The notes: a model not told the origin generated them from the letters alone. DNA of 64,000 bases from Enterobacter vonholyi (GCF_008364555.1 NZ_VTUC01000013.1:1-64000); one strand, 5' to 3'. Numbered from the stretch's first letter, positions 48,899 to 59,358 are shown. Made by a program: numbers and translations.

Positions 48899-49849
48899 AT
48901 GTTGAGCGCATTTCAACTCGAAAATAACCGACTGACTCGGCTTGAAGCCGAAGAGTCACAGCCCCTCATTGATGCCGTATGGGTGGATCTGGTCGAGCCG
49001 GACGACGATGAGCGCCTTCGCGTACAATCTGAGCTGGGGCAAAGCCTGGCAACCCGCCCGGAACTGGAAGACATCGAAGCATCCGCGCGTTTTTTTGAAG
49101 ACGAAGACGGTCTGCATATTCACTCCTTCTTCTTCTTTGAAGATGCGGAAGACCACGCGGGTAACTCCACCGTGGCGTTTACCATTCGCGATGGTCGTCT
49201 GTTTACCCTGCGCGAGCGTGAGCTACCGGCATTCCGCCTCTACCGCATGCGCGCCCGTAGCCAGGCGATGGTAGACGGCAACGCGTACGAGCTGCTGCTC
49301 GATCTGTTCGAGACCAAAATTGAACAGCTGGCGGACGAAATTGAAAACATCTATAGCGATCTGGAAAAGCTGAGCCGCGTGATCATGGAAGGCCATCAGG
49401 GCGATGAGTACGACGAGGCACTCTCCACGCTGGCTGAGCTGGAAGATATCGGCTGGAAGGTGCGTTTGTGTCTGATGGATACCCAGCGCGCGCTGAATTT
49501 CCTGGTGCGCAAGGCGCGTCTGCCGGGCGGTCAGCTGGAGCAGGCGCGTGAGATCCTGCGCGATATCGAATCCCTGCTGCCGCACAACGAATCCCTGTTC
49601 CAGAAGGTCAACTTCCTGATGCAGGCGGCGATGGGCTTTATCAACATCGAGCAGAACCGCATCATCAAGATCTTCTCGGTGGTGTCCGTAGTGTTCCTGC
49701 CGCCAACGCTGGTGGCATCCAGCTACGGGATGAACTTCGAGTTTATGCCGGAGCTGAAGTGGAGCTTTGGTTACCCGGGGGCGATTATCTTTATGATCCT
49801 CGCGGGGCTGGCACCGTATCTGTACTTTAAGCGCCGGAACTGGCTGTAA
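48899..49849 (+). CDS. corA: CorA, Mg2+/Co2+/Ni2+ channel
   Basis: This 316-aa protein is the main Mg2+ uptake channel, a homopentamer. The large N-terminal cytoplasmic funnel domain binds divalent cations. Two C-terminal transmembrane helices follow, with the selectivity motif YGMN between them ([12 protein letters not shown] near residue 278). The basic end (YFKRRNWL) stays in the cytoplasm. I chose ATG 48899, as in E. coli. Expression is probably set by its long leader. Confidence 0.96.
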   Translation: MLSAFQLENNRLTRLEAEESQPLIDAVWVDLVEPDDDERLRVQSELGQSLATRPELEDIEASARFFEDEDGLHIHSFFFFEDAEDHAGNSTVAFTIRDGRLFTLRERELPAFRLYRMRARSQAMVDGNAYELLLDLFETKIEQLADEIENIYSDLEKLSRVIMEGHQGDEYDEALSTLAELEDIGWKVRLCLMDTQRALNFLVRKARLPGGQLEQAREILRDIESLLPHNESLFQKVNFLMQAAMGFINIEQNRIIKIFSVVSVVFLPPTLVASSYGMNFEFMPELKWSFGYPGAIIFMILAGLAPYLYFKRRNWL

Positions 49850-49855
49850 AAATCT

Positions 49856-49881
49856 GGCGGGTGGCGCTGCGCTTACCCGCC
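49856..49881. repeat. REP-like palindrome after corA
   Basis: GGCGGGTGGCGCTGCGCTTACCCGCC is an imperfect REP unit, seven bases after the corA stop. Confidence 0.75.
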
Positions 49882-49894
49882 CAACGATCGAATT

Positions 49895-49928
49895 CCCTCT
49901 CCCTGTGGGAGAGGGTTAGGGTGAGGGC
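49895..49928. repeat. 34-nt palindromic repeat, copy 2
   Basis: CCCTCTCCCTGTGGGAGAGGG followed by TTAGGGTGAGGGC. Its reverse complement matches the copy after ilvC (12552-12585) at 31 of 34 positions. It stands between the convergent corA and rarD, just behind a REP-like unit. Confidence 0.8.
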
Positions 49929-49932
49929 AACA

Positions 49933-50829
49933 TTACAGCCCTTTGCGCCCCCTGCGCTGGGTATAAATCGCATCGGCGACGAAAATCGCCAGCGCCACCC
50001 AGATAAAGGCGAACGTCACCATCTTATCCGCCCCCGGCACCTCGCCGTAAAACACCACCGCCAGCAGGAACATTAGCGTCGGGCCAATGTACTGGAAGAA
50101 ACCCAGCGTGGAGAGACGCAGGCGCGTCGCCGCACCGGTGAAGCACAGCAGTGGAATAGTGGTCACCACGCCCGCCGCCATCAGCATCAGGTTCAGCGAC
50201 CACGGGTTGCTGCCCATGTGGCTGATTGGGCTGTCGGCGATGCCGAAAAGATAAATCGCCGCCACGGGCAGCAGCCACAGGGTTTCAAACAGCATCCCCG
50301 TCTGCGCTTCCACCGCAATCTTCTTACGCACCAGGCCGTAGAACGCAAAGCTGAACGCCAGGCCGAGGGCAATAATCGGCAGCGAGCCGAAGGTCCAGAG
50401 CTGCACCAGTACGCCGCAGAAGGCCAGAATCACCGCCACCCACTGCATCCGGCGGAAGCGCTCACCGAGGAAAATCATCCCCAGCACGATATTCACCAGC
50501 GGGTTAATGAAGTACCCCAGGCTCGCTTCGAGCATGTGATGGTTATTCACCGCCCAGATAAACAGCAGCCAGTTGCCGCCAATCAGCACGGCAGAGAGTG
50601 CCAGCAGGAAGATCTTCTTCGGGGTTTGCAGAAGCGTTTTGACGCCCGACCACTGACGGCTGAGGCTCATCAGCGCAATCATAAAGAAGAACGACCAGAT
50701 GACGCGGTGAGTCAGGATCTCATCGGCCGGAACGTAGGCGATAAGCTTGAAATACGCCGGGGCGATACCCCAAATAAAATAAGCGGCAAGGGCGAGTAAA
50801 ACGCCCTGCCGCGTCTGTTTAGCATCCAT
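49933..50829 (-). CDS. rarD: RarD, EamA/DMT-family transporter
   Basis: This 298-aa inner-membrane protein has about 10 predicted membrane segments and belongs to the DMT superfamily (RarD type). The beginning MDAKQTRQGVLLALAAYFIWGIAPAYFKL is characteristic. It was named for chloramphenicol-related annotation, but its substrate is not known. It is convergent with corA; the E. coli genes yigF and yigG that lie between are absent. Confidence 0.92.
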   Translation of the reverse strand: MDAKQTRQGVLLALAAYFIWGIAPAYFKLIAYVPADEILTHRVIWSFFFMIALMSLSRQWSGVKTLLQTPKKIFLLALSAVLIGGNWLLFIWAVNNHHMLEASLGYFINPLVNIVLGMIFLGERFRRMQWVAVILAFCGVLVQLWTFGSLPIIALGLAFSFAFYGLVRKKIAVEAQTGMLFETLWLLPVAAIYLFGIADSPISHMGSNPWSLNLMLMAAGVVTTIPLLCFTGAATRLRLSTLGFFQYIGPTLMFLLAVVFYGEVPGADKMVTFAFIWVALAIFVADAIYTQRRGRKGL

Positions 50830-50880
50830 CGGGAAAATCCGTTACAAAAAAGTGAATTAATTTTACCCGATTTTGCCGCC

Positions 50881-51348
50881 TCAACCCACCATATAAGTGG
50901 CGGTTGCGCTGGCGATATACACCTGTTCTTCGTTGTGTAATTCAACGCGCGCCACGGCGACTTTATTCCCCGCGCGCAGCAGGCTGCTCGTGCAGGTGAA
51001 GCGATTTCCACGCCCCGGCCGAAGATAGTCGACCCGCAGATCAATGGTACCCATGCGCGCCAGACGCTGGCGGAGTTCGTCTTCGTTGATGGTGTCATGG
51101 CGGGTCAGCGTACTGCCCACGCAGACCAGACCTGCCGCCACGTCAAGCGCGGAGGCAATCACGCCGCCGTGCAAAATACTTTGCGCCCAATTACCCACCA
51201 TCATCGGCTGATTGTTGAAACTCAACTGGGCAAAGTCTTTCTCGTAACGCTCCAGCTCAAGTCCCAGCGCGCGGTTAAACGGCATATGGTAAACAAAAAT
51301 CTCGCCCACGAGTTTTAACACTTCTTCGGCGGTAAGCATGGCTGACAT
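50881..51348 (-). CDS. yigI: YigI, hotdog-fold acyl-CoA thioesterase
   Basis: This 155-aa PaaI-type hotdog protein has the helix-sheet core with [18 protein letters not shown] near residue 59, the usual active-site region, and [14 protein letters not shown]. coli YigI has been described as a medium- to long-chain acyl-CoA thioesterase. It lies upstream of rarD on the same strand (51 bp gap) and divergent from pldA. Confidence 0.9.
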   Translation of the reverse strand: MSAMLTAEEVLKLVGEIFVYHMPFNRALGLELERYEKDFAQLSFNNQPMMVGNWAQSILHGGVIASALDVAAGLVCVGSTLTRHDTINEDELRQRLARMGTIDLRVDYLRPGRGNRFTCTSSLLRAGNKVAVARVELHNEEQVYIASATATYMVG

Positions 51349-51511
51349 GAGGCATCACATCCTTATTGTTAATAAAATGTTGATTTTATGCCTCGGCAAC
51401 AAGGAATTCCACTTTCAGAAATGAGGATGCAGCAGTTGTCGCATAAGTCTGTAGAATGTCCGCCACATAACTATTCAGGTAATTTTACTCTTTTGCAGGA
51501 GAACACCACCG

Positions 51512-52381
51512 ATGCGGACGTATCTGGCCTGGTTACTGGCGGCGATTTCGCTGCCCCTCACAGCCTATGCGCAGGAAGCGACAATCAAAGAGGTGCATGA
51601 TAAGCCTGCCGTTCACGGTAGCATTATCGCGAATCTTCTTCAGGAGCATGACAATCCGTTCACGCTCTATCCGTATGATACCAACTACGTGATTTACACC
51701 CAGACCAGCGATCTCAACAAAGAGGCGATAAGCTCCTATAACTGGTCTGATAATGCGCGTAAAGATGAGGTGAAGTTCCAGCTCAGCCTCGCTTTCCCGT
51801 TCTGGCGCGGCATTCTGGGACCGAACTCGGTGTTTGGTGCCTCCTATACGCAGAAGTCCTGGTGGCAGCTCTCTAACAGCGGGGAATCCTCGCCGTTCCG
51901 CGAAACCAACTATGAGCCCCAGCTGTTCCTCGGCTTCGCAACGGATTATGAGTTTGCGGGCTGGACGTTACGCGATGTGGAAGTGGGCTTTAACCATGAT
52001 TCTAACGGACGTTCCGATCCGACATCCCGTAGCTGGAACCGTGCCTATACGCGTCTGATGGCGCAGAACGGTAACTGGATGGTGGAAGTGAAGCCGTGGT
52101 ATGTGGTCGGCAGCACTGATGACAACCCGGACATCACCAAATATATGGGCTACTACCAGCTTAAAGTCGGCTACCAGTTAGGTGATGCCGTGCTGAGTGC
52201 GAAAGGTCAGTACAACTGGAACACCGGCTACGGCGGCGCGGAAGTGGGCTTAAGCTATCCGGTAAGCAAGCATGTCCGCCTTTATACGCAAGTCTATAGC
52301 GGCTACGGCGAGTCGCTTATCGATTACAACTTCAACCAGACCCGCGTCGGCGTGGGCGTGATGCTGAACGATATTCTCTAG
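51512..52381 (+). CDS. pldA: outer-membrane phospholipase A
   Basis: This 289-aa enzyme forms a 12-stranded beta barrel in the outer membrane and hydrolyses phospholipids that reach the outer leaflet. The signal peptide is residues 1-20 with cleavage after AYA. The catalytic residues are His162 and Ser164 in NHDSNGRSDP and Asn176 in SWNR. Active as a calcium-dependent dimer. The length equals E. coli PldA. GGAG precedes the ATG. Confidence 0.96.
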   Translation: MRTYLAWLLAAISLPLTAYAQEATIKEVHDKPAVHGSIIANLLQEHDNPFTLYPYDTNYVIYTQTSDLNKEAISSYNWSDNARKDEVKFQLSLAFPFWRGILGPNSVFGASYTQKSWWQLSNSGESSPFRETNYEPQLFLGFATDYEFAGWTLRDVEVGFNHDSNGRSDPTSRSWNRAYTRLMAQNGNWMVEVKPWYVVGSTDDNPDITKYMGYYQLKVGYQLGDAVLSAKGQYNWNTGYGGAEVGLSYPVSKHVRLYTQVYSGYGESLIDYNFNQTRVGVGVMLNDIL

Positions 52382-52471
52382 GCTGTTCGAATGTTTTTGC
52401 GTTAAACGTTGAAGTTTCTCTCTCAGGCGCTGAAAATAGCGCCTGTTTCATTTCAGGCATATGGGGTTAAC

Positions 52472-54301
52472 GTGGCGCAGGCGGAAGTATTGAATCAGGA
52501 GTCGCTGGCTAAACAGGTTTTGCATGAAACCTTTGGCTACCAGCAGTTCCGCCCTGGCCAGGAAACCATCATTGAAACGGTGCTGGAAGGTCGTGATTGC
52601 CTTGTGGTGATGCCTACCGGTGGCGGCAAGTCCCTCTGTTATCAGGTGCCCGCACTGGTGCTTAACGGCCTGACGGTCGTGGTATCCCCCCTCATTTCTC
52701 TAATGAAAGACCAGGTTGACCAGCTGCTCGCCAACGGAGTGGCGGCGGCCTGTCTCAACTCGACCCAAACCCGGGAGCAGCAGCAAGAGGTGATGGCCGG
52801 GTGTCGCACCGGGCAGATTCGCCTGCTGTATATCGCGCCGGAACGCCTGATGCTGGATAACTTCCTCGATCACCTGGCGCACTGGAACCCGGTCCTGCTG
52901 GCGGTGGATGAAGCGCACTGTATTTCCCAGTGGGGACACGATTTCCGCCCGGAATACGCCGCCCTCGGCCAGCTGCGTCAGCGCTTCCCCGAGCTGCCGT
53001 TTATGGCGCTTACCGCCACGGCGGATGACACTACGCGCCTGGATATCGTTCGCCTGCTCGGGTTGAACGACCCCTATATTCAGGTCAGCAGCTTCGACCG
53101 CCCCAACATCCGCTATATGCTGATGGAAAAATTCAAGCCGCTGGATCAGCTTCTGCGCTACGTGCAGGAGCAGCGCGGCAAGTCCGGCATTATCTACTGC
53201 AACAGCCGCGCAAAGGTGGAAGACACCGCCGCGCGTCTGCAAAACCGCGGCTTTAGCGCCGCCGCCTATCACGCCGGATTAGAGAACCATATCCGTGCCG
53301 ACGTGCAGGAAAAATTCCAGCGCGATGACCTGCAGATCGTGGTCGCGACGGTGGCGTTTGGGATGGGGATCAACAAGCCCAACGTGCGCTTCGTGGTGCA
53401 TTTCGACATTCCGCGCAATATCGAATCCTACTATCAGGAAACCGGCCGCGCCGGGCGCGACGGCCTGCCTGCGGAAGCGATGCTGTTTTACGATCCGGCC
53501 GATATGGCGTGGCTGCGCCGCTGTCTGGAAGAGAAGCCGCAGGGACAGCTGCAGGATATCGAGCGCCACAAGCTCAACGCGATGGGCGCGTTTGCCGAAG
53601 CGCAAACCTGCCGTCGTCTGGTTCTGCTCAACTACTTTGGTGAAGGGCGACAGGAGCCGTGCGGCAACTGCGATATCTGCCTGGATCCGCCGAAACAGTA
53701 CGATGGCCTGATGGACGCGCGTAAGGCGCTCTCAACCATTTACCGCGTGAACCAGCGCTTCGGGATGGGCTACGTGGTGGAAGTGCTGCGCGGTGCCAAC
53801 AACCAGCGTATCCGCGACATGGGCCACGACAAGCTGCCTGTCTACGGTATTGGCAAGGACCAGAGCCACGAGCACTGGGTGAGCATCATTCGCCAGCTGA
53901 TCCACCTCGGCTTCGCTACGCAGAACATTGCTCAGCACTCCGCGCTTCAGCTCACGGAGGCCGCGCGTCCGGTGCTGCGCGGTGACGTTGAACTGAAGCT
54001 CGCCGTGCCGCGCGTCATCGCCCTGAAGCCGCGCGTGATGCAGAAATCCTACGGCGGAAATTACGACCGCAAGCTGTTCGCCAAACTGCGCAAGCTGCGT
54101 AAAGCCATCGCCGACGAGGAAAACATCCCGCCTTACGTGGTGTTCAACGACGCGACGCTGATTGAGATGGCCGAGCAGATGCCGCTCAGCGCCAGCGAAA
54201 TGCTCAGCGTCAACGGCGTCGGCACGCGCAAGCTGGAGCGCTTCGGTAAAGAGTTTATGGCGCTCATCCGCTCTCACGCCGACGGTGACGATGAGGAGTA
54301 G
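52472..54301 (+). CDS. recQ: RecQ, ATP-dependent DNA helicase
   Basis: This 609-aa SF2 helicase acts in the RecF pathway and suppresses illegitimate recombination. The helicase core has MPTGGGKSLCYQ (Walker A) and DEAHCISQWGHDFR. A zinc-binding domain with Cys residues in CGNCDICLD is near residue 395. A winged-helix domain and a C-terminal HRDC domain (NVPPYVVFNDATLIEMA-like) follow. The GTG at 52472 gives the E. coli length; the frame open to 52409 is leader. Confidence 0.96.
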   Translation: MAQAEVLNQESLAKQVLHETFGYQQFRPGQETIIETVLEGRDCLVVMPTGGGKSLCYQVPALVLNGLTVVVSPLISLMKDQVDQLLANGVAAACLNSTQTREQQQEVMAGCRTGQIRLLYIAPERLMLDNFLDHLAHWNPVLLAVDEAHCISQWGHDFRPEYAALGQLRQRFPELPFMALTATADDTTRLDIVRLLGLNDPYIQVSSFDRPNIRYMLMEKFKPLDQLLRYVQEQRGKSGIIYCNSRAKVEDTAARLQNRGFSAAAYHAGLENHIRADVQEKFQRDDLQIVVATVAFGMGINKPNVRFVVHFDIPRNIESYYQETGRAGRDGLPAEAMLFYDPADMAWLRRCLEEKPQGQLQDIERHKLNAMGAFAEAQTCRRLVLLNYFGEGRQEPCGNCDICLDPPKQYDGLMDARKALSTIYRVNQRFGMGYVVEVLRGANNQRIRDMGHDKLPVYGIGKDQSHEHWVSIIRQLIHLGFATQNIAQHSALQLTEAARPVLRGDVELKLAVPRVIALKPRVMQKSYGGNYDRKLFAKLRKLRKAIADEENIPPYVVFNDATLIEMAEQMPLSASEMLSVNGVGTRKLERFGKEFMALIRSHADGDDEE

Positions 54302-54362
54302 TCAGCCGGGCGAAAAAGTGCCAGGATGATGACTCACTAAATTATTTCCCCGCGAGCTAATT

Positions 54363-54983
54363 ATGTTAATGCTATTTCTCACCGTGGCATTAGTGCACAT
54401 CGTTGCGCTGATGAGCCCCGGCCCAGACTTTTTCTTCGTGTCACAAACGGCCGTCAGCCGCTCCCGAAAAGAGGCGATGATGGGCGTGCTCGGTATCACC
54501 ATGGGCGTTATGGTCTGGGCGGCCGTTGCGCTGCTCGGTCTGAACCTGATCCTGGCGAAGATGGCCTGGCTGCATAACATCATTATGGTCGGCGGCGGGC
54601 TGTACCTGTGCTGGATGGGCTACCAAATGCTGCGCGGGGCGCTGAAGAAAGAAGAGAAAAAACCGGAAGAGCCAAAGGTGGAGCTGGCAACGGGCGGTCG
54701 CAGCTTTGTAAAAGGGTTGCTGACTAATCTGGCGAACCCAAAAGCGATTATCTATTTCGGCTCCGTGTTCTCGCTGTTTGTCGGCGATAGCGTCGGTGCG
54801 GGCGCACGCTGGGGCATCTTCCTGCTGATCGTCGTTGAAACCTTTGCCTGGTTTACTATCGTGGCCAGCCTGTTCGCTTTACCGGCGATGCGCCGCGGCT
54901 ACCAGCGTATCGCGAAGTGGATTGACGGCTGCGCCGGCGCGCTGTTCGCCGGCTTCGGCATTCATCTCATCATTTCTCGCTAA
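54363..54983 (+). CDS. rhtC: RhtC, threonine exporter
   Basis: This 206-aa LysE/RhtB-family transporter has about six membrane segments. The N-terminal family signature [19 protein letters not shown] is clear. E. coli RhtC exports L-threonine. Its stop overlaps the convergent rhtB stop by 4 bp. Confidence 0.94.
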   Translation: MLMLFLTVALVHIVALMSPGPDFFFVSQTAVSRSRKEAMMGVLGITMGVMVWAAVALLGLNLILAKMAWLHNIIMVGGGLYLCWMGYQMLRGALKKEEKKPEEPKVELATGGRSFVKGLLTNLANPKAIIYFGSVFSLFVGDSVGAGARWGIFLLIVVETFAWFTIVASLFALPAMRRGYQRIAKWIDGCAGALFAGFGIHLIISR

Positions 54984-55600
54984 GCATGACGCGCTGACGC
55001 AAGCAGCGCGCCAACCAGCATAAACAGCGAGCCAAAGACTTTATTCAGGGCCTTCATCTGCTTAGGCCCTTTAATCCACGCCGCAATTCGCTGCGCCAGC
55101 GTCGCGTATCCAATCATCACGATGATATCGACGATAATGGTGGTCGCGCCCAGCACCACGTACTGCATCACCTGCGGCTGATGCGGAACGATAAACTGCG
55201 GGAACAGCGCGGCGAGGAAAACGATGCTCTTCGGGTTGGTCAGGTTGACGAACACCGCCCGCTTAAACAGATGGCCGCGGTTTTGCGTCTGCGCGAGAGT
55301 ATTCAGGTTGATGGAACCTGCCGCGCGCCACTGCTGGATGCCGAGCCAAATCAGATAGGCTGCCCCGGCCCATTTCAGCACTTCAAACGCCAGCACCGAG
55401 CGGGAGAAAAGTGTCCCCAGACCAATCCCAACCAGCACAATATGAATGCCCAGCCCGGCCTGCAAACCGGCAATCGACGCCACCGCACCGCGGTAACCGT
55501 GGTTGATGGAGGTAGTCATGGTGTTAATAGCACCCGAACCCGGAGAAAGGCTGAGGATAATGGATGTCAGCAGGTAGGCGAACCACCACTCGAAGGTCAT
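54980..55600 (-). CDS. rhtB: RhtB, homoserine/homoserine lactone exporter
   Basis: This 206-aa LysE/RhtB-family transporter is a paralogue of the adjacent RhtC, with the signature [16 protein letters not shown] near the N-terminus and about six membrane segments. In E. coli it exports homoserine, homoserine lactone and some threonine. It is convergent with rhtC and divergent from pldB. Confidence 0.94.
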   Translation of the reverse strand: MTFEWWFAYLLTSIILSLSPGSGAINTMTTSINHGYRGAVASIAGLQAGLGIHIVLVGIGLGTLFSRSVLAFEVLKWAGAAYLIWLGIQQWRAAGSINLNTLAQTQNRGHLFKRAVFVNLTNPKSIVFLAALFPQFIVPHQPQVMQYVVLGATTIIVDIIVMIGYATLAQRIAAWIKGPKQMKALNKVFGSLFMLVGALLASARHA

Positions 55601-55710
55601 TTGAAACTCCCGAACCGTCTATTTTTATGCCACAATACGCTATTATTGAGTCATTTTGTGACCGGTGACGAAAAAAACGATATTCCCTGGATTACGTGAG
55701 TGGAAACCCA

Positions 55711-56703
55711 ATGTTTCAGCAGAAAAAGGACTGGGAAACACGAGAAAACGCTTTTGCTGCTTTCTCTATGGGGCCGCTGACCGATTTCTGGCGGCAGCGT
55801 GAGGAAGATGAGTTTACGGGCGTCGGGGGCATCCCGGTGCGTTTCGTTCGTTTCCGAAATGAAAAAAATGACCGGGTGATTGTGGTCTGCCCTGGGCGTA
55901 TTGAAAGCTACGTTAAATACGCTGAGCTGGCCTACGACCTGGTCCATATGGGGTTCGATGTCCTGATTATCGACCATCGTGGACAGGGGCTGTCCGGACG
56001 ACTGCTACCGGACACGCACCGTGGGCACGTCGATCGCTTCAGCGATTACGTCGACGATTTTGCCGCCTTCTGGCAGCAGGACGTTCAGCCTGGTCCCTGG
56101 CGCAAGCGGTATATCCTTGCGCACTCCATGGGGGGCGCGATATCGACGCTGTTTTTGCAGCGTTATGAACACCAGTGCGATGCCATTGCGCTGACCGCGC
56201 CGATGTACGGTATCGTTATCCGTTTTCCTGACTGGATGGTGCGTCATCTTCTCGACTGGGCTGAGGGCCATCAGCGCATTCGTGAAGGTTACGCCATAGG
56301 TACAGGACGCTGGCGCGCGCTGCCGTTCGCCATCAACGTCTTAACCCACAGTCGGCAGCGTTATCGCCGCAACCTGCGCTTTTATGCCGATGAACCACGC
56401 TTACGCGTCGGCGGCCCGACCTGGCACTGGGTGCGGGAGGGTATTATGGCCGGTGAGCAGGTGCTGGCGGGCGTAGGTGATGATGATACGCCGACGCTTC
56501 TGATTCAGGCGGAAGAAGAGCGTGTGGTGGATAACCGCATGCATGACCGCTATTGTGAACTGCGCGCTGCTGCCGGTCACCCTTGTGAAGGGGGTAAACC
56601 GCTGGTCATTAACGGCGCGTTCCATGAGATCCTTTTTGAAAAGGACGCTATGCGCTCAGTCGCGCTCAACGCCATTGTTGAATTTTTCAACAGGCATAAT
56701 TGA
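55711..56703 (+). CDS. pldB: lysophospholipase L2
   Basis: This 330-aa alpha/beta hydrolase of the monoglyceride lipase type degrades lysophospholipids at the inner membrane. The nucleophile Ser is in ILAHSMGGA (near residue 140). The later block TPTLLIQAEEERVVDN carries the acid, and NGAFHEILFE the catalytic His. The start ATG 55711 matches E. coli (MFQQKKDWETREN). It is about ten residues shorter than E. coli at the C-terminus. It is upstream of yigL. Confidence 0.94.
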   Translation: MFQQKKDWETRENAFAAFSMGPLTDFWRQREEDEFTGVGGIPVRFVRFRNEKNDRVIVVCPGRIESYVKYAELAYDLVHMGFDVLIIDHRGQGLSGRLLPDTHRGHVDRFSDYVDDFAAFWQQDVQPGPWRKRYILAHSMGGAISTLFLQRYEHQCDAIALTAPMYGIVIRFPDWMVRHLLDWAEGHQRIREGYAIGTGRWRALPFAINVLTHSRQRYRRNLRFYADEPRLRVGGPTWHWVREGIMAGEQVLAGVGDDDTPTLLIQAEEERVVDNRMHDRYCELRAAAGHPCEGGKPLVINGAFHEILFEKDAMRSVALNAIVEFFNRHN

Positions 56704-56734
56704 TTTTTGTTTTCCACCAGAGGTTGAAATCCCT

Positions 56735-57535
56735 ATGTACCAGGTTGTTGCATCTGATTTAGATGGCACGCTGCTTTCCCCCGACCACACCCTGTCGCCT
56801 TACGCGAAAGAGACCTTAAAACTCCTGACTGCCCGTGGCGTGAACTTTGTGTTCGCCACCGGCCGCCACCACGTCGACGTGGGGCAGATCCGCGATAATC
56901 TCGAGATCAAATCGTACATGATCACCTCCAACGGTGCGCGCGTGCATGATACCGACGGCAACCTGATCTTTACCCACAACCTGGATCGCGATATTGCCGC
57001 CGATCTGTTTGGCGTGGTGCATAACAACCCGGCTATCGTCACTAACGTTTACCGCGACGACGACTGGTTTATGAACCGCCACCGCCCGGATGAAATGCGT
57101 TTCTTCAAGGAAGCGGTATTCAACTACTCCCTTTACGAACCGGGCCTGCTGGAGCCGGAAGGGATCAGCAAGGTGTTCTTCACCTGCGACAGCCACGAAG
57201 AGCTGCTCCCGCTGGAACAGGCGATCAACGCTCGCTGGGGCGATCGCGTCAACGTAAGCTTCTCAACCCTGACCTGTCTTGAAGTGATGGCGGGTGGCGT
57301 CTCCAAAGGTCACGCGCTGGAAGCGGTTGCGAAACGCCTGGGCTTCGGGCTCAAAGACTGTATCGCCTTCGGTGACGGCATGAACGACGCCGAGATGCTT
57401 TCAATGGCAGGCAAGGGCTGCATCATGCAGAACGCGCACCAGCGTCTGAAGGATCTCCACCCTGAACTGGAAGTCATTGGTTCTAACGCTGACAACGCGG
57501 TACCGAAGTATCTGCGCAAGCTGTTCCTTGAATAA
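56735..57535 (+). CDS. yigL: YigL, HAD-family sugar phosphate phosphatase
   Basis: This 266-aa Cof-type HAD phosphatase has motif I ASDLDGTLL (Asp8, Asp10) and motif IV FGDGMNDAEML near residue 215. In E. coli it dephosphorylates sugar phosphates and PLP. Its mRNA is stabilised by the small RNA SgrS through a site in the end of pldB; the two genes keep the same order here with a 31-nt gap. I chose ATG 56735 to match E. coli. Confidence 0.94.
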   Translation: MYQVVASDLDGTLLSPDHTLSPYAKETLKLLTARGVNFVFATGRHHVDVGQIRDNLEIKSYMITSNGARVHDTDGNLIFTHNLDRDIAADLFGVVHNNPAIVTNVYRDDDWFMNRHRPDEMRFFKEAVFNYSLYEPGLLEPEGISKVFFTCDSHEELLPLEQAINARWGDRVNVSFSTLTCLEVMAGGVSKGHALEAVAKRLGFGLKDCIAFGDGMNDAEMLSMAGKGCIMQNAHQRLKDLHPELEVIGSNADNAVPKYLRKLFLE

Positions 57536-57617
57536 TCTTCACTTGATTGTTTATTGCTCAGTTGTCAACTAAAGAGTTCGCTACAATGCCTCTCCTTCTT
57601 TCTGAGAGACAAGCATT

Positions 57618-58517
57618 GTGGCGCTACTCATTATCACCACTATCCTGTGGGCCTTCTCCTTTAGCCTGATTGGCGAATACCTTGCCGGTTCGGTCGACAG
57701 CTACTTCTCGGTGCTGATGCGTGTGGGGCTGGCGGCACTGGTGTTCCTGCCGTTTCTGCGCACGCGCGGGCAATCGCTGAAAACGATTGTGCTGTATATG
57801 CTGGTGGGGGCGATGCAGCTCGGCATCATGTATTTGTTCAGCTTCCGGGCTTACGTCTATCTGTCCGTCTCGGAATTCCTGCTCTTTACCGTGCTGACGC
57901 CGCTCTACATCACGCTGATTTACGATCTGCTGAGTAAACGCCGTCTGCGCTGGGGATACCTGCTGAGCGCGGCGCTGGCGGTGATTGGCGCGGCGATTAT
58001 TCGCTACGACAAAGTAAGCGATCACTTCTGGACCGGGCTGATGTTCGTCCAGCTCGCCAACATCAGTTTCGCTATCGGCATGGTGGGCTACAAACGCCTG
58101 ATGGAAACCCGTCCGATGCCGCAGCATAACGCGTTTGCCTGGTTTTATATGGGCGCCGCGATTGTCGCGGTAGCGGCGTGGTTTATGCTCGGTAACCCGC
58201 AAAAGTTGCCTACCACCATCGTTCAGTGGGGTGTTCTGGTCTGGCTGGGCGTCGTGGCTTCCGGGTTGGGGTACTTCATGTGGAACTACGGCGCGACGCA
58301 GGTCGACGCCGGTACGCTGGGGATTATGAACAACGTGCATGTCCCGGCAGGGCTGCTGGTCAACCTTGCCATCTGGCAGCAACAGCCGCACTGGCCAAGC
58401 TTCCTTATTGGGGGAGCGGTGATCCTGGCTTCGCTGTGGGTCCATCGACGCTGGGTCGCTCCGCGCTCCGCACAAACGGAAGATGGTCGCACGCGTGGTT
58501 CCGCGCTGAGCGAATAA
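57618..58517 (+). CDS. bioP: BioP/YigM, biotin transporter
   Basis: This 299-aa EamA/DMT-family inner-membrane protein has about 10 membrane segments. E. coli YigM is a high-affinity biotin transporter. The sequence [22 protein letters not shown] and the later [16 protein letters not shown] block are conserved. It has a GTG start. Its 3' end overlaps the convergent metR by 113 bp, as the E. coli-like lengths of both proteins require. Confidence 0.92.
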   Translation: MALLIITTILWAFSFSLIGEYLAGSVDSYFSVLMRVGLAALVFLPFLRTRGQSLKTIVLYMLVGAMQLGIMYLFSFRAYVYLSVSEFLLFTVLTPLYITLIYDLLSKRRLRWGYLLSAALAVIGAAIIRYDKVSDHFWTGLMFVQLANISFAIGMVGYKRLMETRPMPQHNAFAWFYMGAAIVAVAAWFMLGNPQKLPTTIVQWGVLVWLGVVASGLGYFMWNYGATQVDAGTLGIMNNVHVPAGLLVNLAIWQQQPHWPSFLIGGAVILASLWVHRRWVAPRSAQTEDGRTRGSALSE

Positions 58518-59358
58518 ACGCCTCCGTAATCGGCTGACGCTGCTCGCCATCGCGCACGGCGGCGTACAGCCGGCTCCACAGTCCTTCACCCAGGGTTTTG
58601 GTGACCACCAGGCCCTGGCGTTCAAAACTCTCCACCACCCAGTGCGGCAGCGCCGCGATACCCATGCTGGCCGCCACCATCTGAATCAGCAGCAAGGTGT
58701 TATCCACGCTTTTCAGCTGCGGGCTAATGCCCGCGGGCTGCAGGAAGTGACGCCAGATATCCAGACGACTGCGCTGAACCGGGTAAATCAGCAGCGTTTC
58801 CGTCGCCAGGTCTTCCGGCGTGATGCGCGTTTTGGCCGCCAGCGGGTGGTCCGGCGCCAGCACCAGGCGCACCTCATAATCAAACATCGGCGAATAGTGC
58901 AGGCCGCTGCGCGGCAGAATGTCAGAGGTCATGACCAGATCCAGCTCGCCCTGCTGCAGCGATGGCTGCGGGTCGAACGTCACTCCGGATTTAAAGTCCA
59001 TCTCCACCTGCGGCCACTTCTGGCGGAAGTTCTCAAGCGCGGGGGTCAGCCACTGAATACAGCTGTGGCACTCAATAGCGATACGCAGTTTGGTCTGCTG
59101 CGGTTCGTTACACGCCTGCAGCGCGCTCGCGATCTGTGGCAGAACCTGATTCGCCAACTGAAGGAGAATTTCACCCTGCGGCGTAAAGCGTAGCGGCTGG
59201 CTTTTACGCACAAAAAGACGGAAGCCGAGGCGTTGTTCCAGATCGCTGAACTGGTGAGAAAGGGCGGACTGTGTCTGGTGCAGCGTGGCCGCAGCAGCCG
59301 CGAGCGAACCGCAGTTTCGCAACGCTTGTAGCGTTTTCAGGTGTTTAATCTCGATCAT
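58405..59358 (-). CDS. metR: MetR, LysR-family methionine regulator
   Basis: This 317-aa regulator has an N-terminal helix-turn-helix (residues 16-42, including [17 protein letters not shown]) and a homocysteine-responsive effector domain. In E. coli it activates metE, metH and glyA. The length matches E. coli. It is divergent from metE, and its start codon overlaps a TGAA-N5-TTCA site, so it can repress itself. It overlaps bioP at its 3' end. Confidence 0.95.
   Translation of the reverse strand: MIEIKHLKTLQALRNCGSLAAAAATLHQTQSALSHQFSDLEQRLGFRLFVRKSQPLRFTPQGEILLQLANQVLPQIASALQACNEPQQTKLRIAIECHSCIQWLTPALENFRQKWPQVEMDFKSGVTFDPQPSLQQGELDLVMTSDILPRSGLHYSPMFDYEVRLVLAPDHPLAAKTRITPEDLATETLLIYPVQRSRLDIWRHFLQPAGISPQLKSVDNTLLLIQMVAASMGIAALPHWVVESFERQGLVVTKTLGEGLWSRLYAAVRDGEQRQPITEAFIRSARNHACDHLPFVRSAERPSVDGPTAKPGSPLPQ

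Noticed and set aside
57624-58625. 333-codon open frame antisense to bioP
   Set aside because: It opposes bioP and partly metR. Composition is that of an antisense shadow, and bioP and metR already explain the region.
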